Source: Rubripirellula sp. | GTDB taxonomy: Bacteria; Planctomycetota; Planctomycetia; Pirellulales; Pirellulaceae | Assembly (NCBI GenBank): GCA_012270065.1 | Contig: JAAXJB010000102.1 | Span: 37,045 to 76,923, forward strand | DNA: 39,879 nucleotides | Direction of reading: 5' to 3' | Part shown: positions 9,637-19,858 of the stretch, piece after piece | Layout of the letters: each line of letters begins with the position of its first letter | Numbering within the stretch: the first letter of the stretch is position 1 | Made by a program: the position numbers and the translations under genes | Notes under the pieces: model-generated | Told to the model about the DNA's origin: nothing | What the model saw: only the letters and a program-made list of their open reading frames with translations | Databases searched by the model: none

Positions 9637-9741
9637 GGTGGTCACCTTGTTTCCGGGGATGCTGTTGACGGCGTTCCGCACAGGATAACAGTCTCGACTG
9701 AACCCATGTTCGAAAGCCCAGTGAAACAGCATTCATCTCGG

Positions 9742-11232
9742 CTAAAACAACGGTTCACTCATTTTGCTGTTCAATGTCTCCCAGCGGTCGATCAATTGCT
9801 GGAGAACAGCGGGATGGGTCTTCGCCAGGTTGTCTGCTTCTGAGATATCAGTGGAAAGATCGTAGAGTTCCCACGGTGCATTGCCGGCACGCGATTTGCC
9901 ACCCATGCGAACAAGTTTCCAGTCACCATGACGCATCGCTGCTTTGCCGCCCTGACGCCAGAACAGTGTTTCGTGTGGGCGACTGCTGTCCTCGCCTTTC
10001 AGGTAGGGGATCAGGTTTACCCCTTCCAGTTGCCGGGGAGATTCTGCGGCAGCAAGCTCAGCGGCCGTTGCGAAAATGTCCATTGAGCTGACCGGCTTCT
10101 GATAGGTCTTTCCCGCTGGCAAGTGATCTTTCCACTGCACCATGAATGGAACACGAATCGCTCCTTCATACATCTGCCCCTTGGAACCACGGAGAGGAAG
10201 ATTGGAAGACGTCAATTCCCGTGTCGGACCACCATTGTCACTCAGGAAAAAGATCAACGTGTTGTCTTCGAGGCCCGACGTACGCAGTTGCTTGAGAACA
10301 GCACCAACACTGTCATCCATGTTGGCAAGCATGGCGGCAAAAATCCGTCGGTGAATGTCCTCGATGTGGGCAAACTTTTTCATGTAAGCATCAGCGCCCT
10401 GAAGAGGACTATGCACAGCGTTGTAGGCCAGATACAGAAAAAAAGGCTTGTCGTCATGCCGGTCAATGAAGTCCACCGCTTCACGCGTCAACGCGTCGGT
10501 CAGGTATTCATGTTCGACGACGGGTTGCCCCCCACGAATGATTGGATTGTTGGCATCATAATCGGGTTCGTTGGATCCCATGTGAGTGCTGTAGATCAAC
10601 CCTTTGTTTCCGATCCAACGACCCTGACTGCCACCGGGAAGCGCTTTGCGACGCAGCATTGTCGTGACACCCGCGTACGGTGGTGGAACAAAATAGTGTC
10701 CCTCGTGTGTGAACCCGAAAAACTCGTCAAACCCGTGGCGAAAAGGGTGATACTTGGCGTGTCCACCCTGATGCCACTTGCCGATCACACCTGTCGTGTA
10801 GCCTGCGTTTTGCAGTGCTTCGGCGATCGTGATCTGTGCAGCAGGCAGACCCGATTCCGGTTCTTCATTTCGGGCTCCGATCGGATTGAATTCGTATCCG
10901 AAACGTGTGGGTGTCCGTCCAGTGAGCAGTCCTGCGCGTGAAGGACTGCAGTTGGGACCGGTCACATACCCGGAAGTGAAACGCACACCGTTGGCGGCGA
11001 TGGAATCGATGTGTGGCGTGGGGATTTCGGGATTTCCCTGACAGCCAAGCTCTCCATAACCAAGATCATCCGCAAACAGGATGACGATGTTGGGAGTCTG
11101 CGAGAACAGGACATTTCCCATGCTTGAAAAGACCGCGAGCAACATGGACGCCGTCACCCATCGCAGATACCGGCTCCGAATTGCTGCAGAATTTTTCTGA
11201 GTTGTCGGGAAATTCATGATCTGGTTTTCCAT
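9742..11232 (-). CDS. Exported sulfatase with canonical active site
   Basis: 496 aa from the ATG at 11232; ATG 11217 is an alternative and neither start has a strong ribosome site. A hydrophobic signal (VTASMLLAVFSSMGNVLFS) precedes NIVILFADDLGYG, the metal-binding Asp pair. C95-S-P-S-R99 is the CxPxR motif whose cysteine is converted to formylglycine. GKWHQGG (152-157) gives the Lys and His of the sulfate pocket. FLYLAYNAVHSPLQ and LSDNGGPTRE complete the S1-family landmarks. The protein hydrolyses a sulfate ester, presumably from a polysaccharide in the periplasm or outside; regiospecificity cannot be read. It lies downstream of the DUF1080/cytochrome gene, separated by a hairpin and short tandem repeats, and upstream of the DUF3472 protein gene. 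Confidence 0.92.
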   Translation of the reverse strand: MENQIMNFPTTQKNSAAIRSRYLRWVTASMLLAVFSSMGNVLFSQTPNIVILFADDLGYGELGCQGNPEIPTPHIDSIAANGVRFTSGYVTGPNCSPSRAGLLTGRTPTRFGYEFNPIGARNEEPESGLPAAQITIAEALQNAGYTTGVIGKWHQGGHAKYHPFRHGFDEFFGFTHEGHYFVPPPYAGVTTMLRRKALPGGSQGRWIGNKGLIYSTHMGSNEPDYDANNPIIRGGQPVVEHEYLTDALTREAVDFIDRHDDKPFFLYLAYNAVHSPLQGADAYMKKFAHIEDIHRRIFAAMLANMDDSVGAVLKQLRTSGLEDNTLIFFLSDNGGPTRELTSSNLPLRGSKGQMYEGAIRVPFMVQWKDHLPAGKTYQKPVSSMDIFATAAELAAAESPRQLEGVNLIPYLKGEDSSRPHETLFWRQGGKAAMRHGDWKLVRMGGKSRAGNAPWELYDLSTDISEADNLAKTHPAVLQQLIDRWETLNSKMSEPLF

Positions 11233-11257
11233 GGAGATTCAGACTCGCGTGGTAGGA

Positions 11258-11286
11258 GCATGTGCAATCTCCAGGATTGCACATGC
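11258..11286. repeat. 12-bp perfect palindromic hairpin in the intergenic region
   Basis: GCATGTGCAATC (11258-11269) and GATTGCACATGC (11275-11286) form a perfect 12-bp stem with a 5-nt loop. It lies 26 bp upstream of the sulfatase start, in the 166-bp gap after the DUF1080/cytochrome gene. No U-run follows on either strand, so it is not a classical terminator. It may be a dispersed palindromic element, an operator, or an mRNA structure. Confidence 0.6.
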
Positions 11287-11313
11287 CGTTTCTCATGCCT
11301 GACTGGTCACTGT

Positions 11314-11381
11314 ACCACGTTTTTCGGCGCACCACGTATTGCGGAGCACCACGTTTTACAGAGCACCACGTTTTACGGATC
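11314..11381. repeat. Four tandem copies of a 17-bp repeat
   Basis: Units at 11314-11330, 11331-11347, 11348-11364 and 11365-11381 all begin ACCACGT and share a consensus of about ACCACGTTTTACGGAGC. The array lies just beyond the stop codon of the DUF1080/cytochrome gene (11399) and before the palindrome at 11258. It is non-coding. Whether the same unit occurs elsewhere in the genome cannot be judged here. Confidence 0.8.
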
Positions 11382-11398
11382 ACCTGCGAATGAGGTTG

Positions 11399-14300
11399 TC
11401 AGTTCTGAAACAGAGGATGATCTGGATTACCCGCCGAAATCAGGTAGGCAAGCAGGTCAAGGATGTCCTTTTCGTTCATCGTGTTCAGGAGCCCTTTGGG
11501 CATCATCGAAATCTGCGCGGGACGAATCGCTTCGATCGTGTCGAGGTTGACTTTCGTGATCGTGCTGGGTTTCATCATGTCAGTATTGACCCAGTATTCG
11601 TTTTCTTTCAGATTCATCACTCGACCGACAAGCAGCGTTCCATCGTCAAGCAGGAACTGGCTTGCGCTGTACTGGTCACTGATCGCTTTGCTGGGTTCGA
11701 CAACGGTTTCAACCAGATCCATCGCACTGAACTTGCCACCAGCCGATGTCAGGTCAGGACCGACAGCTCCACCTTCACCCTGGAATCGATGGCAGGCATA
11801 GCAACTTCCTGCACCAAACATCTTTCGGCCATTCTTGAAGTCACGTCCAGCCGGTACACCCTGAGCAAGCTTGCCACGGAAATCTTTCATCGTCCAGTCT
11901 TTCACAAAGCTGCGAGGTTCAATGGTGAATTGCTGCGGGTTGCGTTTTGGTGGAGTCTGAACGATCGCTTGCAAGGAAGGTGTCATTTCGTCTTTGGGGA
12001 CCGCTGCAATCGCCTGTTTTTTGCAATCAGCAAGGTAGTTGGCGAGTCGGGCACCACCGTGGTAACCGCCAGCAAGCACAAACCATCGGAAATAGTTTTC
12101 TCTGAGTTCCGGCGTCCAGCCGCTGGTGAGATGTCGCAGGTTCATGGCATAGGTGATCTGTTCCTCCTGACCGGAAGCATCGTTCAGTAATGCCATGCCT
12201 TTGGCAACCGCAGAGGGCGCCTGCAGAAATTGCATGATTGCGGAAAGATCACGGTTTTCCTGGGGAGTGACGGCCGGGTAAAAACCGTCGATCCAGTTGA
12301 TCAATCTGCTTCGGGTTTCAGCCGACGGCTGCCCTCCCCTGGTCAGGCTGAGTGTCAATGCACGCAGGACATCAAGTCGCAGTTGAAGCGAATCGAGCTT
12401 GTGGTAGTCAATTTGAATCAGCTGTTCCTGGATCTCATTTGCGGCTGGTGTTGCTTTCTGATCTGCAGACGATGCCCTCGCCAAGGCAATCATGGCGGCA
12501 GTTTTGATCCAGAGATTTTTTTCCGTCTTGATGCGTGTGGACCATTTTTTGATGGGCTGCATCTCCAAGGCAACCCGTGCGGCATGACGCAGGCCTCGAT
12601 CAGATGAACCCAGGTTCTGCCAGATCTCTTCCAGCTGTTTGGTGGTCGCTTCAGAAGCGTCTCGCTGCAAAAACGCTTCCAGCGAACGACGCTTGTCACG
12701 CTGTTGTTGTGCAGTCGCATCGGCTTTCACGGGTTCGGTGGATTCATCCCCGTTGTAAGTGATGCGAAACAGTGCCGATTGCACACGGCGACCACCAGTC
12801 GCAAAGTACATGGCTCCGTCCCGTTTGTTGATGCGGATGTCGGTCAATGGCAGAGGTTGTGCACTTGCAAATTCTTCAAAAGTACCAGCATAAGTAGAGC
12901 CTTGCGGTTCAAGGTGAATTGCATACAGCTTTCCGTAGGACCAGTCACAGGCAAAGAGTGCATTCTGGTACTTGGCGGGAAATTTCGCGCCATAGCCAAA
13001 CACAACGCCTGTGGGAGAACCGAGTCCCACATCGACCGCGGCACCAAATGTATCAGTGCACGTGTCCATGAATTTTCCTGAACCCGTCCGCCAGCCGTAG
13101 TCCGCACCGTCAATCACATGGTTGATTCGCGTTGGCCGGTACCAGGGAGTGTTCAAGTCCCATTCCATGTCGGCATCATAGGTGAACAGTTCGCCTTGAT
13201 GATTCAGGGCTGCATCAAATTGATTGCGGAACCCCGTTGCTATGATTTCATAGTTCTTGCCATCCGGGTCCATCTGTCCAATGTGGCCCCGTGGTGCGGT
13301 AACGCCTCTCATGAAATGCTGGATGGATGGGTAAAGCTGGTCTTCCTGCCAGAGCTCAGGAACACGCGAATGTTTGTATTCCGGCAGCGGGGTAGCATTG
13401 CCAGCGACCAGATAGAGGTGCTTTTGATCGGGGGAAACCAGCAAGGAGTGAGGGCCATGTTCACCGCGTGCGGTCACCTTGAGCACATGTTCTATTTTAT
13501 CGAACTGGTCGTCGCCATCTGTATCCGTCAGTCGAAACACTCCCTGGTTTTCGTTGACGTCAGTACGCTCATTGACGACCACGTAGAGGCTGTCGAACGC
13601 GTACAGCAATCCATGAGCACCACCGATTTTCAACAGTGAACTGTCGTTGTTCCCACTGTTGCCACGTTTGCCAGCTGATGAGGCGTAGGTCAGCGGTTCG
13701 ATGTCCTCAGCGACGAGTTTTTTTCCTGTCTCAGGCACTGCAAAACGATACAGGCCACCATATTGATCACCGACAATCATCCTGCCTTTGTTGTCGAAAC
13801 ACATTGCCACCCATGATCCCTGCTGGTCTTTCGGGACTTCATAGAGTTTTTCAACGCTGAATCCAGCTGGCAGTCGGATTGATCCCTCTGATTTTGAAAG
13901 TCCGGGTTTTGAAGGAATGGGCGGTTGCGCAGGCTCATCTTCCTTCTTTGTCTGATTTTTGATCGCAGCATTGATGGCCGCTCTGGCTGCTTTGCCCTTC
14001 AACGGAGTGAGTTGAATATCTTTGAACTCGACCGTCATCGGCGCGCCTGCATGGAGTTGCAGAGCGAGAATGCCTTCTCGCTTTGCCTCGGGATGGTTGT
14101 CGGTCAAATCCATCGTGGTTACACCATTGACCTCATGGATCTGGCGATTCCCAACGGCGATGATGGTCAATTCATTCCAGTCTGTATCGACAAGTTTCTG
14201 TTCCTTGTCACCAACTTCGCCGACCACCTTGGGTTTGCCATCGGCACCCACTTTCACTCGCTGGAATCTCTTTGCAACGATCCCACGCCATTTCTCGGCG

Positions 14301-14677
14301 TACAGCATCCCGAAGAACTCAGGCTTGGGATGAAGGTCAGCCTGATAGCCCTTGACGACAAAATCTCCGGGGTCTCCCACATGCTCGCTGCGATATTGGA
14401 CTCCGGAGTTGTTTCCGGAAAAACGAACCTTTGTTTTGAAAACGAAGTCCCCAACATTCCCGCCTTGCCAGACCAGAAACGTGTTGCCTTTGGTCGGTTT
14501 TTCCTTGGTGGTCTGTCCGAAGATGGCACCGTCTTTCACAGACCAGAATTCCGTGTTGCCTGACCAGCCGGAGAGGTCTTTGCCGTTGAACAGATTCTGA
14601 GTTTTCTGTGCGTGGACCGTCGTCAGGAAAGCGAAGGTGAAGATTGCCGGTGCGGTTAGTTTTATCAATCTGGTCAT
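11399..14677 (-). CDS. DUF1080 - PVC-type propeller - HEAT-like - haem-binding fusion protein
   Basis: 1092 aa with a Sec signal (LTAPAIFTFAFLTTVHA). Residues about 27-215 are a DUF1080/3-keto-disaccharide hydrolase-like jelly roll (NLFNGKDLSGW, FWSVKDGAIFGQT, NSGVQYRS, MTVEFKDIQLTPLKG). Residues about 255-640 are a PVC-type membrane-bound-dehydrogenase/sorbosone-dehydrogenase-like propeller (RLPAGFSVEKLYE, YAFDSLYVVVNE, GEHGPHSLLVSPD, NHVIDGADYGWR). Residues about 660-900 look alpha-helical and HEAT-like. The C-terminus holds C959-Y-A-C-H963 followed by GPDLTSAGGKF, typical of the haem-binding family described from Pirellula/Verrucomicrobium (TIGR02603-like). Such fusions are frequent in planctomycetes. 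The propeller may oxidise a sugar and pass electrons to the C-terminal haem; this is inference. The gene lies between the double sulfatase and single sulfatase genes. Confidence 0.88.
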   Translation of the reverse strand: MTRLIKLTAPAIFTFAFLTTVHAQKTQNLFNGKDLSGWSGNTEFWSVKDGAIFGQTTKEKPTKGNTFLVWQGGNVGDFVFKTKVRFSGNNSGVQYRSEHVGDPGDFVVKGYQADLHPKPEFFGMLYAEKWRGIVAKRFQRVKVGADGKPKVVGEVGDKEQKLVDTDWNELTIIAVGNRQIHEVNGVTTMDLTDNHPEAKREGILALQLHAGAPMTVEFKDIQLTPLKGKAARAAINAAIKNQTKKEDEPAQPPIPSKPGLSKSEGSIRLPAGFSVEKLYEVPKDQQGSWVAMCFDNKGRMIVGDQYGGLYRFAVPETGKKLVAEDIEPLTYASSAGKRGNSGNNDSSLLKIGGAHGLLYAFDSLYVVVNERTDVNENQGVFRLTDTDGDDQFDKIEHVLKVTARGEHGPHSLLVSPDQKHLYLVAGNATPLPEYKHSRVPELWQEDQLYPSIQHFMRGVTAPRGHIGQMDPDGKNYEIIATGFRNQFDAALNHQGELFTYDADMEWDLNTPWYRPTRINHVIDGADYGWRTGSGKFMDTCTDTFGAAVDVGLGSPTGVVFGYGAKFPAKYQNALFACDWSYGKLYAIHLEPQGSTYAGTFEEFASAQPLPLTDIRINKRDGAMYFATGGRRVQSALFRITYNGDESTEPVKADATAQQQRDKRRSLEAFLQRDASEATTKQLEEIWQNLGSSDRGLRHAARVALEMQPIKKWSTRIKTEKNLWIKTAAMIALARASSADQKATPAANEIQEQLIQIDYHKLDSLQLRLDVLRALTLSLTRGGQPSAETRSRLINWIDGFYPAVTPQENRDLSAIMQFLQAPSAVAKGMALLNDASGQEEQITYAMNLRHLTSGWTPELRENYFRWFVLAGGYHGGARLANYLADCKKQAIAAVPKDEMTPSLQAIVQTPPKRNPQQFTIEPRSFVKDWTMKDFRGKLAQGVPAGRDFKNGRKMFGAGSCYACHRFQGEGGAVGPDLTSAGGKFSAMDLVETVVEPSKAISDQYSASQFLLDDGTLLVGRVMNLKENEYWVNTDMMKPSTITKVNLDTIEAIRPAQISMMPKGLLNTMNEKDILDLLAYLISAGNPDHPLFQN

Positions 14678-14808
14678 GATGGGTTGTGGGTTCGAGCGAG
14701 GGTCAGTGGAGAGAGCGGGAGTTCAGTTTGTGATGCAATCGGGTGGAAGTACCAAATTGCCTGATCGTCATTGGATTATCTGACGGGTCATTTTTTTGTG
14801 CTGGTGGT

Positions 14809-17800
14809 TCATGGTGGGGAGTTTTTCTGTCCTGATTTCTTTTTATGCGGATTGGCAGTGAATGGAATTGCTGTCTGACTCATTTCCGTTTCCCATTGAT
14901 GCATCAGATCGCCCATTTTGCGTAGCTGGTCGGGATTTGATTTTGCCAGATCTGTTTCCTCAGCCATGTCTTCATTGAGGTTGTAGAGTGCCTCTTTGAA
15001 CTTGGTGTCATCCCCATTCCTGTGCGTGCGGATGTATTTCCATTTTCCCATCCGGACAGCTGCCTGTCGAATGGCGTTCATGTTTTTCACTGCAGAAACG
15101 GTTCGTCTCCGGAAGAACAACGGCCGATCTGCTTCGAGATCCACCTTGCCTGTAAACGCGGGACGCAGATCGACTCCGTCAAACGGATAGTCAGCATCCG
15201 GCTTTGCGTGTCCTGCAGCAGCAACTGTGGCTGTCAGGTCCATTGCAGTGACGGGCTCGCTGAATGTTCTGCCAGCTGGCAATTCGGCGGGCCAGCGGAC
15301 AATCAAAGGCACGCGAATGCCTCCTTCCAGAAGCTGCTGCTTGGCACCGCTCAGTGGCAGGTTTCTGGCCGTGCCCGGAGCACCCCCGTTATCACTGGTC
15401 AGGATCACCAGGGTGTTTTCTGCCAGTCCCTGTTCGTCCAGCGATTTGAGCACGCGACCAATTTCCAGATCGAGACGCTCGACCATTTTGATCAGGGTTT
15501 TTCTTTCCTTTTTTCCAGGAGCGTCCATGGGTAGATCTGGATCCTGATATGGACTGTGCGGAGCCTGGAACGGCAGGTAGATGAAGAACGGTTGATCACC
15601 ATTCTCTTTGATGTAAGCAATGGCTTCATCGGCAAAGATCGTATCTGACCAGACACCTTTGCGATCAAATTGCTGCCCGTCCTTGTACAGGTCGTGTTCG
15701 CCGGTTCGTTCCAGTTGATGAGTGTAGTAGTCGTGATTCAGATGCAGACCAACCCAGCTGTCGAAACCGAAATCGTTGGCACGGCGACGGTTCAGGTTGG
15801 AAACATTCCATTTCCCGAAACATGCCGTGCGATAGCCGGCCTGCTTCATCATTTGTCCGATCGTTGGGTGCTTGACCGGATCGAGTTCGGGCGCTCCCCC
15901 ACCGAAATAATCTTCATACGTGGGCCCAAATCTTGCTGGATACCTGCCTGTCAGCAAGGCTGCTCGTGAGGGCGAGCAGACTGGAAACGCAGCGTATCCA
16001 TCCGTGCAACGGATTCCTTCTTTCGCCAGCTTGTCCATTTCAGGAGTCTTGATGTCCGGGCATCCATAGCAGCCAACGTCTCCATAACCAAGGTCGTCAG
16101 CAAGAATCAGGATGACATTAGGCTGCCGCTGCTTTTTAGAAACTTGAAAGTCCCAGCGTTGCCCTGCCTTGGTATCAGCGGCACTGGAAACGACTTCCAG
16201 CCAGTCGATTTCGATGGGTTGTTTTTGAGCAGGCAGAAACAGTCGCAGGTGGACCAGCTGATCCTCGGTTGCCAGTGGTATGCTCAGCACTCTCCAGTCG
16301 CCACCTTCGATTTCGACCGATGCAGTCTGCCCGTCCTTTGGGAAAGTGGCTTGTTGGCCAGTACGCCACTGCAATCTGATCGTGCCGTCTGCTTTGGTCC
16401 GGATCCGAACGCGGAAATTTGCGGGGCCCTGCACACTGACTTTCGCGTTCGTGATGAACGGTTTTTTTCCGGTGGGCGTCACACTGAAAATGTCATGTTT
16501 GATGCTTCCAACAGCACTTCTTCCTGACCAGCCGCGAAACGTCTGGGGGGCTTTCCCAGGGGCCGGTTTTGCTTTGCCGCTTGGTTTCGCCTGATTCCCT
16601 CTGGCGAAGGACGGTGGCATTTTCAGTCCTCCAGACTGCACGCCAATCATTGATGGGTCGTACTTCTTCGGGTCGAAATTCGGGTTCTGCCGGGGGACAA
16701 CCACTTCGGCTGCGGCAATGTAATCATCGATCAACTGATCAAGTTCTTTCACTTTCTCTGGATGCGTTGCGGCCAGGTTCTGGCTCTCTCCGATGTCCTC
16801 ACGCAGGTTGTAGAGCCGGTATTGATGTTGACCCTGATTGCCATAGTGGAAAGTCCGGATCAACTTCCACTCGTGATGATGCACTGACATGGATGGTGGA
16901 AGCCAGTGTGGAGTGTTTCCATGACCCGGTACATGCGTGAACATCGGACCCCGGTACATCTTCTGCCCGCGGAGAGCTTTGCTGAAATCGACGCCATCGA
17001 TGACATGATCATCGGGTCGTTGGACGTTCAGCATTTTCAGAATGGTGGGGTACAGGTCAGTGGCCTGAATGCGTACATCACTTCGCGATCCGGGCTGGGT
17101 GACACCGGGCCAGACAACAACGGCCGGGACACGGATGCCTCCTTCATGAATGCCACCTTTTCCGCCTCGCAGCGGATGGTTGCTCGTGATGGGCGTGATG
17201 TATTTTCCGCCTGATGAGTCAGTTTCCTCGAGTCCGCAATGAATATTCCCACCATTGTCCGAGTAAAAAATGATCACCGTGTCCTCAGCGATTCCCTCTT
17301 CGTCAAGAGCATCCAGCAGGCTTCCAACGGCATCGTCCAGTGAGTGGACCATTGCAGCATAAGTGCATGATTGCTGGGGGAGCCCTGTCCCGGGGGCATG
17401 TGATTTCAAGCGTTTCGTGCGAGTGCCTGGTTCAGAAAGATGCGCAACAGTGTTGCCGAGTTTGTTGCGGTATTTTTCGATCAGTTCGGGCTTCGCACCA
17501 AAGGGAGCATGAACGGAAAACTGCCAATAATTGAGAAAGAAAGGTTTTTGGCGGTCGCGACTTTTCAGCCAGGCAATGGCTTCCTGTGCCATGCGATCTT
17601 CGATGTGTTCCCCGGGCTTGCCCTCTTTGAAGCTGGGATGGTTGTAACCCCATGGTGCAAGATAACTCGCTTTCGGACCCGGCCCCCACCAATGCGGAAC
17701 ATCAACGTCAAAACCTCGCTCCAGTGGCGAGTGCGGTTCTCTTCCCAGATGCCACTTCCCAAAGTGTGCCGTTGCGAAACCGGCATCGCTAAGCAACTGG

Positions 17801-18213
17801 CCAAGCATTGGCAGTTCGGGCTTCAATCTTGTTGACGATTTGACGTTCGTGCTTTTCTGATTGGGTGGACCCGTTTCAGCAGCGATTGCTTCAAAGCGTT
17901 CGGTTTCCAGATGCGCTGCCGGAGCGGTCATGCCGTGACGTGCCGGGTTCTGACCGGTCATGATACTCGCTCTGGTGGGAGAGCAGATTGGGCTGGCGTA
18001 TGCGTCGGTAAACGTCATGCCTCGAGCGGCGAGACGCTGAAGGTTTGGCGTCTCATGGAGTGACGTTTTTCCGTACAAAGTGGTGTCGGCCCAGCCGAGA
18101 TCATCCGCAAGGATCAGCAAAATGTTCTTCGGGGATTCTGCGCATGCAACTGCCTGGCAGGTCAACAGAATCAAGTGCATGCACAGGATGTTTTTACAGA
18201 TCGCGCTCAACAT
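14809..18213 (-). CDS. Double sulfatase: two sulfatase domains fused through a beta-sandwich linker
   Basis: 1134 aa. The ATG at 18213 begins a signal peptide ([21 protein letters not shown]). The frame is open further upstream but would overlap the preceding sulfatase gene. Domain 1 (about 28-500): [12 protein letters not shown]77-S-P-T-R81, GKWHLG (152-157), [15 protein letters not shown]. Residues about 505-560 are a Pro/Lys/Gly-rich hinge, and 560-680 a beta-rich module (FRGWSG to IEIDWLEV) resembling the C-terminal accessory domains of planctomycete sulfatases. Domain 2 (about 697-1115): [12 protein letters not shown]746-S-P-S-R750, FGKWNVS with Asn803 where His is usual, [16 protein letters not shown]. 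Both cysteines are candidates for formylglycine conversion, so two sulfate esters may be attacked by one chain. The missing His may weaken domain 2 or change its specificity. Confidence 0.9.
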   Translation of the reverse strand: MLSAICKNILCMHLILLTCQAVACAESPKNILLILADDLGWADTTLYGKTSLHETPNLQRLAARGMTFTDAYASPICSPTRASIMTGQNPARHGMTAPAAHLETERFEAIAAETGPPNQKSTNVKSSTRLKPELPMLGQLLSDAGFATAHFGKWHLGREPHSPLERGFDVDVPHWWGPGPKASYLAPWGYNHPSFKEGKPGEHIEDRMAQEAIAWLKSRDRQKPFFLNYWQFSVHAPFGAKPELIEKYRNKLGNTVAHLSEPGTRTKRLKSHAPGTGLPQQSCTYAAMVHSLDDAVGSLLDALDEEGIAEDTVIIFYSDNGGNIHCGLEETDSSGGKYITPITSNHPLRGGKGGIHEGGIRVPAVVVWPGVTQPGSRSDVRIQATDLYPTILKMLNVQRPDDHVIDGVDFSKALRGQKMYRGPMFTHVPGHGNTPHWLPPSMSVHHHEWKLIRTFHYGNQGQHQYRLYNLREDIGESQNLAATHPEKVKELDQLIDDYIAAAEVVVPRQNPNFDPKKYDPSMIGVQSGGLKMPPSFARGNQAKPSGKAKPAPGKAPQTFRGWSGRSAVGSIKHDIFSVTPTGKKPFITNAKVSVQGPANFRVRIRTKADGTIRLQWRTGQQATFPKDGQTASVEIEGGDWRVLSIPLATEDQLVHLRLFLPAQKQPIEIDWLEVVSSAADTKAGQRWDFQVSKKQRQPNVILILADDLGYGDVGCYGCPDIKTPEMDKLAKEGIRCTDGYAAFPVCSPSRAALLTGRYPARFGPTYEDYFGGGAPELDPVKHPTIGQMMKQAGYRTACFGKWNVSNLNRRRANDFGFDSWVGLHLNHDYYTHQLERTGEHDLYKDGQQFDRKGVWSDTIFADEAIAYIKENGDQPFFIYLPFQAPHSPYQDPDLPMDAPGKKERKTLIKMVERLDLEIGRVLKSLDEQGLAENTLVILTSDNGGAPGTARNLPLSGAKQQLLEGGIRVPLIVRWPAELPAGRTFSEPVTAMDLTATVAAAGHAKPDADYPFDGVDLRPAFTGKVDLEADRPLFFRRRTVSAVKNMNAIRQAAVRMGKWKYIRTHRNGDDTKFKEALYNLNEDMAEETDLAKSNPDQLRKMGDLMHQWETEMSQTAIPFTANPHKKKSGQKNSPP

Positions 18214-18379
18214 GATGTTTTTATCTGGTGCTTCAAATGCAGGTCGTGCCGGTGATTTGTGACCGCTTGCTGTCGGTGGCAGGATGCACTTGGGCTGTGA
18301 TTGGTGGAAACTGGCGGCACGGGGAATGTGTCTGTTTGCTGTGCCGGAAATGAGACCTCGACGGATGAGCGACAAATGC

Positions 18380-19822
18380 TCATTTGCGTTTCTTGCGGGG
18401 CTTTGCCGGCGATGTCGCTTCCGCTTGGGCAAATTTTCCCGCAGTGCGTCCAGTAGGAACATACCAGCGGTCAAGCAGTTGGCTGAGCTCTGATACGATT
18501 GCCGGTTTCTTTCCCGCGAGGTTCAGATTTTCACCCGGATCCGTTGCCAGGTTGAACAATTTTGGCTCACCATCCTGAGGGGGATATTTCATCTTTCCGG
18601 GAGCTCCATCGTAAGTCAGAAGCAGTTTGTGGTCACCCCGGATCACCCAACGATAAAGCAGGGATGCGTGCGGTTGGTCGATATCTGCAATGTCGTGGGC
18701 GAACGATTCTCCGTACAGGACATTGCGATCTATCTTTTCCCCGCTTTTCATCTCCGGCAGAAGGTTCAGCCCCGGAAATGAGTGCGGTGCATCGGCCCCG
18801 GCGGCAGCGAGAATGGTTGGCACAATGTCAATGGATGAGCAGAGTTCAGGCCGGTCGGCGGGAGAAATCGTACCTGGCCAGCGAAACATGATCGGTGTCC
18901 TCGTTCCTCCTTCATATGGACTCCGTTTGGAACGCGGCGCGTAGCTGCCGGTCTCGGTTTGAATCCAGCCATTGTCTGTCACATAGATGATCAAAGTGTT
19001 TTCGCTTACACCCGAATCATCGATATGGTTGACAAGTGTCCCGCAGGTTTCATCGAACCACTCACACATTGCATGGTATTTTGCAATCCGCGCCTGAACA
19101 CCTTTTGCAATGTACTTGTCCAGAAGTCGAGCGGGTGGTGTGTGCGGAGTGTGCGGCATGAATGGCGCGTACCAGACAAAGAAGGGTTTATTGTCGGCGA
19201 TGGATTGGTCAATGAAGTCGAGGACGGGTTGCATCCCAGTTCGCCCGATTTTGAGACCCGCGTCACCATGGCGTCCACGGGGATTTGGGAACCCCATGGT
19301 CATTCCATGGGTAAAGCCCCCACGTTGGTAGGAACCTTCCCACCATTTTCCGCTTTGGTGGCTGACGTAACCGCGTTTCGAAAGCCATTTGGGAAGTGCG
19401 CCAGTTTCGTCGATGTGAGAGATCAGCAGCTCGTTGATATGCTGGTCCTTTTCCGCTGCATGTTTCGCATTGGCTGCTGTTCTTGCAGGATCGTTTCCCG
19501 TGGTCTTGTTCTGGTGGGAGTAAAGTCCCGTTGCCAATGTCATCAACGCCGGACGGCAAAGAGCGGTTGGTACATAGGCACGCCGGAAAACCACGCTCTG
19601 CTTCGCAAGTTGATCCAGATTCGGAGTCTCGATCGTTGGATGCCCCATGAAACCGTAGTCCGTGTAGCTCTGGTCATCCGAGAGGATCAGGACAATGTTG
19701 GGCGGCCGGGAATCAGCTGCCGCGCTACTGGCTATCAAGGTCAGCGATATTCCGATCACAAGACACTTGATGTTCCGTAGCATGTCAGAGGCACCATTGT
19801 CTTTCTTGGCGTTTGGTTTCAT
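18380..19822 (-). CDS. Atypical sulfatase-family hydrolase (CRPAL active-site motif)
   Basis: 480 aa with signal segment [17 protein letters not shown]. The start at 19822 has AGGA close before it; ATG 19783 is an alternative. The sulfatase fold is clear: [16 protein letters not shown] (metal Asp pair), [54 protein letters not shown]. The active-site loop, however, reads C89-R-P-A-L93 rather than CxPxR, and GKWH is replaced by GKWW (158-161). The cysteine is present but the Arg needed by characterised formylglycine-generating enzymes and in the active site is absent. The gene heads the left block and is followed, after 166 bp, by the double sulfatase. The C-terminus ends in a short basic tail (KPRKKRK). 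It could be a sulfatase of an unusual subfamily, a phosphoester hydrolase, or a non-catalytic relative. Confidence 0.85.
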   Translation of the reverse strand: MKPNAKKDNGASDMLRNIKCLVIGISLTLIASSAAADSRPPNIVLILSDDQSYTDYGFMGHPTIETPNLDQLAKQSVVFRRAYVPTALCRPALMTLATGLYSHQNKTTGNDPARTAANAKHAAEKDQHINELLISHIDETGALPKWLSKRGYVSHQSGKWWEGSYQRGGFTHGMTMGFPNPRGRHGDAGLKIGRTGMQPVLDFIDQSIADNKPFFVWYAPFMPHTPHTPPARLLDKYIAKGVQARIAKYHAMCEWFDETCGTLVNHIDDSGVSENTLIIYVTDNGWIQTETGSYAPRSKRSPYEGGTRTPIMFRWPGTISPADRPELCSSIDIVPTILAAAGADAPHSFPGLNLLPEMKSGEKIDRNVLYGESFAHDIADIDQPHASLLYRWVIRGDHKLLLTYDGAPGKMKYPPQDGEPKLFNLATDPGENLNLAGKKPAIVSELSQLLDRWYVPTGRTAGKFAQAEATSPAKPRKKRK

Positions 19823-19858
19823 TCCTGCTTCTTTTTCTGAAATGGACGCTGTCTTTGG

